48,570 nt of DNA from Collinsella sp. (lineage in GTDB: Bacteria > Actinomycetota > Coriobacteriia > Coriobacteriales > Coriobacteriaceae). Numbering within the stretch: the first letter of the stretch is position 1; every line of letters starts with the position of its first letter. This document shows, piece by piece, positions 43,761 through 48,570 of the stretch. Under the pieces are notes generated by a model. It ran no database searches. It worked only from the letters and a program-made list of their open reading frames with translations, and had not been told where the DNA came from. The translations under genes were made by a program, and so were the position numbers. The stretch lies in assembly GCA_019414205.1 (NCBI GenBank), contig DXML01000004.1, positions 1 through 48,570 on the forward strand, in the 5' to 3' direction.

Positions 43761-44906
43761 ATGCCTTGCAACCAAGTACCGTCGATCCGGCGCCACAAAG
43801 CGCAGACCCGCATCACCATCCTATTCGCGCTGATTGCGCTCGCGCTCACCGCACTTCCCACGGTGTCGTTCGCCGGCACCGACACCGCGGGAAACGTGCT
43901 CGCAACCGAAGTTGACTCAACTCCGTCCGGTATCGAAGGCGACCTGTACTGGGCCGGCCAAAGTCTCAACCTAGACGACGCCTCCATCGGCCGCGATATT
44001 ATCGCGGCGGGTGAGAACCTGTCGATTCGCGATTGCACCGTAGGCGGCGCCGTTCGTCTGGCGGCACGCACCATCGATATCGCCAAAACCGCAATCGATG
44101 GCAGCGTCACGGTGGCCGGCCAGCACGTCGTGCTCAACACCGGCAGCACCGCCAACTGTTTTTACGCGGCAGGCGAAACGGTCGCCCTGCGCGGCTCCGC
44201 CAAATCGGCGGCGCTTGCCGGCGACACCGTAACCATCGACGGCACCGTCGATGGCGATGTTGAGGTCTGGGCCGACAAGCTCATCCTGGGTAAAAACGCC
44301 CGCATCACCGGCACGGTGAACGCCCACGTCTCACAGGACCCCGAGCGGGCCGAGGGCGCCCAGGTCGGAGCTCTCAAGATCGACCGGACCGAGAACGAGA
44401 ACACCTCTACGGCCAACGACATTATCGGCGGCATCGTTGCCGCGGCGCTTTCCACCTGCTTTGTCGCCATCCTGCTTGAGCTTGTCTTTCCACGCGCAAC
44501 CGCCAGCGCTGCCGGCATGCTCCATCAGCGTCCCATGCCGCTGTGGGTAAGTGGTCTTCTGGGCACGGTCGCCGTCGCTCCCGCCGTGCTGCTGCTCATC
44601 ATCTCGATTGCAGGCCTGTCGCTCGCCGCCGCCCTCATGTGCGGCGTCATCGGCATCGCTTTGGTCTCGGCGGCATTTACGGGCACCGCGGTCGCGCGCA
44701 TGGTCGGACACAACCAAAACCGCTACGCCATGGCCGCCGTGGGCGGTATCGTCGCGGGCGCACTCACGGCACTTCCTCTTATGGGCAACTTTGTCAGCGG
44801 TGTAGCCTTCGTCTTCACGCTCGGCTACGCCATCCAGATCATCTGGCGCAACGCCCACCTCAAGCCGCAGCAGCCGGCTAACACGCCAGGACTCCCCACC
44901 GCCTAG
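43761..44906 (+). CDS. Bactofilin-like (polymer-forming) membrane protein
   Basis: A 381-residue protein. Signal or anchor segment about 16-38, then a repetitive beta-helix-like region (about 45-190) with short repeats of the type GDLYWAGQSLNLDDASIGRD, GSVTVAGQHVVL, GDTVTIDGTVDGDVEVWAD, as in bactofilins. Then a linker and about four membrane helices (about 215-355). The beta-helix should lie outside the membrane if the signal works, unlike cytoplasmic bactofilins. Function unknown. GAAGGA seven bases upstream of the ATG decides the start. Confidence 0.75.
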   Translation: MPCNQVPSIRRHKAQTRITILFALIALALTALPTVSFAGTDTAGNVLATEVDSTPSGIEGDLYWAGQSLNLDDASIGRDIIAAGENLSIRDCTVGGAVRLAARTIDIAKTAIDGSVTVAGQHVVLNTGSTANCFYAAGETVALRGSAKSAALAGDTVTIDGTVDGDVEVWADKLILGKNARITGTVNAHVSQDPERAEGAQVGALKIDRTENENTSTANDIIGGIVAAALSTCFVAILLELVFPRATASAAGMLHQRPMPLWVSGLLGTVAVAPAVLLLIISIAGLSLAAALMCGVIGIALVSAAFTGTAVARMVGHNQNRYAMAAVGGIVAGALTALPLMGNFVSGVAFVFTLGYAIQIIWRNAHLKPQQPANTPGLPTA

Positions 44907-44913
44907 CCGCCAA

Positions 44914-44946
44914 CCACCACAAAAGGGCCAGGCACCTTTGTGGTGG
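44914..44946. repeat. Hairpin after the bactofilin-like gene
   Basis: CCACCACAAA pairs perfectly with TTTGTGGTGG around a 13-base loop, seven bases after the stop codon. It has no T-run, so termination is doubtful. Confidence 0.55.
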
Positions 44947-44975
44947 CGTAGGCCGCCTCAATCCCCATGCACCAA

Positions 44976-45008
44976 AAAGGGCGCCGACCATTGCGGTCGA
45001 CGCCCTTT
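44976..45008 (-). terminator. Terminator of typA
   Basis: AAAGGGCG and GACC stems with a two-base mismatch and a five-base loop, followed by TTTGG; 27 bases after the typA stop on the minus strand. Confidence 0.75.
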
Positions 45009-45034
45009 CTCATTAAAGCTATAAAACCCAGCAC

Positions 45035-46873
<1,839 letters not shown>

Positions 46874-46990
46874 GTAGTTCCCCTATCTTCTATCCATATA
46901 CAAACGGCACGCGTATGTGACCCGCCCAGCAACACAACGCTCGGCGGGAATATTGAGCCTTTTACCGAAAACTCGTTTATTTTAGCGATT

Positions 46991-47440
46991 TTAGATGAGA
47001 GGGGTTTCCTCACCTGCAGGTTCAGGGTCGCTCCACATAAAACCATCGCCGGCACCCATGCCCTCATACAGCACGTATGCCGAAAAACCGCTCTCGAGCA
47101 TGGTTTCGAAGAAGCTCACGAGCAGGGCGTCGTGATAGCCGCCGTCAATTTCGACACAACCGGTGTAGCCGATAGCGTAACGGGCGATGCGGCCCAGCCC
47201 CTCGTCCTTAAGACCCATCTTGTGCTCGGAGATAAAGTTGGTGGCCGCCTCGAGGCACGCCTCTTCGCCGTCCTCGTCGAGCGCCGCCAGATATCGGTTG
47301 GAAGCAGCGTCCTCGATCGCCACAACTACGCCCGGATTCTCGCCGGCGGCAAGGTCGTCCAAGAACGCACCAATCAGGTCACACACCATGGCGTCGAGCT
47401 CGGCGGAGACGTTACCGGCGTCCTGCATATCCTGTGCCAT
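46991..47440 (-). CDS. Acidic small protein of unknown function
   Basis: A 149-residue soluble acidic protein I do not recognise. It starts with a helical, acidic region (MAQDMQDAGNVSAELDAMVCDLIGAFLDDL), then EDAASNRYLAALDEDGEEACLEAATNFISEHKMGLKDEGLGRIARYAIGYTG and a C-terminal AYVLYEGMGAGDGFMWSDPEP. GGAAGG precedes the ATG. It follows the next gene upstream by 30 bases, so 46991-48361 probably forms a three-gene operon. Confidence 0.7.
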   Translation of the reverse strand: MAQDMQDAGNVSAELDAMVCDLIGAFLDDLAAGENPGVVVAIEDAASNRYLAALDEDGEEACLEAATNFISEHKMGLKDEGLGRIARYAIGYTGCVEIDGGYHDALLVSFFETMLESGFSAYVLYEGMGAGDGFMWSDPEPAGEETPLI

Positions 47441-47470
47441 CTTTAGACCTTCCCATCGAGTCTGGCGTCG

Positions 47471-47827
47471 TTACAGTTCCTGTGCCTCGGCAGCGATCTT
47501 GGCGGCAGCGTCGCGGGCGCGCATCATATCCATCGCGCGCTTGTCGAGTACCTTGATCTGGTTGGTCAGCATTACCGCATCGACCACACCCCAGATCACG
47601 AGGCCCGTAGAGATCGAAAACCCAAGCGCACCAACTGTACCACGAAGGCGCGAGCAGATTGCCGCGACAAGGGCGGAGACGACAACCATCTTGATAAACG
47701 AGCCGCGGCGCTCGCGAAGCGTGCGGGCCTGCGTCACATAGGCAATGCGAGCCGCCTCAGAAGCCTCCGAGCGCATCTGGGCCTCGCGTGCAATGGCCGC
47801 CGCCTCAACCGACATACCGCTGGCCAT
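47471..47827 (-). CDS. Small membrane protein of unknown function
   Basis: A 118-residue protein. A helical, Ala/Arg-rich N-terminus (about 1-45) is followed by two hydrophobic stretches (about 46-60 and 68-87, VGALGFSISTGLVIWGVVDAVML) and a charged helical tail. No family recognised. I take the ATG at 47827 (GGAG nine bases upstream); an ATG four codons on is possible, and the ORF extends 11 codons up. It starts 33 bases after the upstream gene. Confidence 0.65.
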   Translation of the reverse strand: MASGMSVEAAAIAREAQMRSEASEAARIAYVTQARTLRERRGSFIKMVVVSALVAAICSRLRGTVGALGFSISTGLVIWGVVDAVMLTNQIKVLDKRAMDMMRARDAAAKIAAEAQEL

Positions 47828-47860
47828 CAGCGAACACTCCGCAACCCTGCCGCCCCGCAT

Positions 47861-48361
47861 TTAGAAGTCATCGGGGGAGAGCGTATGGACGAACTCGTCG
47901 AACTTCTCGAACTCCTGCTCGTCGTCGACATCCTCGGCGTGGGTGGAAACAGTGCCCAGGCGATTCATGATGTCGTCCTCCACAAACATGGGAGCATTGC
48001 TGCGCACGGCAAGGGCAATGGCATCACTGGGACGAGCGTCGATCTTGCGCTCCTCGCCATCGGCCAGTACGACGATCGTCGCGTAGAACACCGGCGGCTC
48101 GGCGCGGACGATCTCGATGCGCTCGAGCTTGGCGCCCAGGGCGTCAACGGTATCGAGCAACAGATCATGGGTGATCGGGCGCTCGGCGCGGCCGCTATCG
48201 ATGCCGCGGCTGATGGCAGCAGCTTCAAACGAACCAGTCTGAATGGAAAGGGAACGCAGCGGCGCGGGCGAGTCCGATTTGCTGCTGCGCTCACGAAGCA
48301 CGATAAGCGATGGCACGGGACCGGCGGCCATGACGATGGTCTCTATGTCGACACGAACCAT
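47861..48361 (-). CDS. Bifunctional nuclease family protein (DUF151)
   Basis: A 166-residue protein of the BFN/DUF151 family. Features are MVRVDIETI at the start, THDLLLDTVDALGAKLERIEI in the middle and the conserved DGEERKIDARPSDAIALAVRSNAPMFVEDDI. Plant homologues have been described as nucleases; the bacterial role is unclear. The C-terminus is an acidic tail. GGAGG precedes the ATG at 48361. First gene of a probable three-gene operon. Confidence 0.88.
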   Translation of the reverse strand: MVRVDIETIVMAAGPVPSLIVLRERSSKSDSPAPLRSLSIQTGSFEAAAISRGIDSGRAERPITHDLLLDTVDALGAKLERIEIVRAEPPVFYATIVVLADGEERKIDARPSDAIALAVRSNAPMFVEDDIMNRLGTVSTHAEDVDDEQEFEKFDEFVHTLSPDDF

Positions 48362-48451
48362 GGAACACCTCCGGTACGTAGCGGTTAACACGCGGCAGCC
48401 CGCCGCATTGAATAGCTATACTACCCAATCTTTCGCACAGCACACAAAATC

Positions 48452-48490
48452 AAAGTAGTTAATTTGGGACGGGGCTTTTTTGACTACTTT
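48452..48490. repeat. Short hairpin repeat with conserved 23-base core, copy 2
   Basis: AAAGTAGT (48452-48459) and ACTACTTT (48483-48490) flank a 23-base core containing AATTTGGGACGGGGC, matching the core at 12405-12427 at nearly every base. Arms differ from copy 1 but pair. It lies between the tRNA terminator and the DUF151 gene. Confidence 0.65.
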
Positions 48491-48506
48491 CAGTAGGTAA
48501 GAAAAA

Positions 48507-48531
48507 AGCCCCGAGGCAACGCCCCAGGGCT
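48507..48531 (-). terminator. Terminator after the edge tRNA
   Basis: AGCCC pairs with GGGCT and inner GGC with GCC around a short loop; followed by TTTTTTC on the minus strand. Confidence 0.7.
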
Positions 48532-48545
48532 CTTCACAGTTTTGA

Positions 48546-48570
48546 TGGTGGACCTGACAAGATTCGAACT
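48546..48570 (-). tRNA. 3' end of a tRNA cut by the window edge
   Basis: On the minus strand the sequence reads T loop TTCGAAT, T-stem strand CTTGT, acceptor strand CAGGTCC, A and CCA. The rest, including the anticodon, lies beyond the window, so the amino acid cannot be told. A terminator follows it. Confidence 0.8.

Overview
The window looks like chromosome of a high-GC Gram-positive gut bacterium of the Coriobacteriia, most like Collinsella. I infer this from GC-rich coding DNA, an IPNTG-anchored mucin-type glycosidase with a class B sortase, several mannose-family and other PTS parts, and housekeeping proteins with an actinobacterial flavour. This is family memory, not a computed match. 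Nearly all genes lie on the minus strand; the plus-strand exceptions are a membrane protein at 10.6 kb, a GntR regulator at 26 kb, two tRNA-Ser genes at 42.3 kb and two membrane proteins at 43-45 kb.

Layout. 1-4.2 kb: the end of an IS200-type element, a cytidylate-kinase-like protein and a four-gene polar amino acid ABC importer. 4.2-6.6 kb: YqeY-like protein, a parvulin-type foldase and a lone PTS IIA. 6.7-10.4 kb: purF, purM, purN. 10.6-14 kb: CmpB-like membrane protein, a MoaE-like orphan, a class B sortase and purE. 14.2-20.6 kb: a 2137-residue wall-anchored GH31 glycosidase carrying both cohesin-like and dockerin-like modules. 21-26.8 kb: MarR regulator, small membrane protein, a complete mannose-family PTS (IIA, IIB, IIC, IID), an IS200-type insertion and a GntR/HutC regulator. 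27-32 kb: carB, carA. 32-35.7 kb: unknown membrane protein, ABC exporter, Nudix hydrolase. 35.7-41.8 kb: purD, purA, dnaB, then the rpsF-ssb-rpsR-rplI operon. 42.3-42.9 kb: two tRNA-Ser genes and an inverted tRNA fragment. 43-48.6 kb: TRIC-type channel, bactofilin-like membrane protein, typA, two unknowns, a bifunctional-nuclease-family protein and the 3' end of a tRNA.

How genes work together. Purine synthesis is spread over four loci (purFMN, purE, purD, purA), next to carbamoyl phosphate synthase. The GH31 enzyme and the PTS could form one glycan-use regulon: the same 13-base near-palindrome sits upstream of both. A second inverted-repeat motif is shared by the MarR leader and the PTS/GntR intergenic region, and so suggests that MarR also acts there.

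The most unusual feature is non-coding. Several families of dispersed hairpins keep loop or core sequences while their arms change in a compensatory way. The best is a roughly 150-base element with three copies (743-848, 4047-4194, 34830-34975), each ending against the stop codon of a minus-strand gene. I found no CRISPR array, rRNA or prophage.
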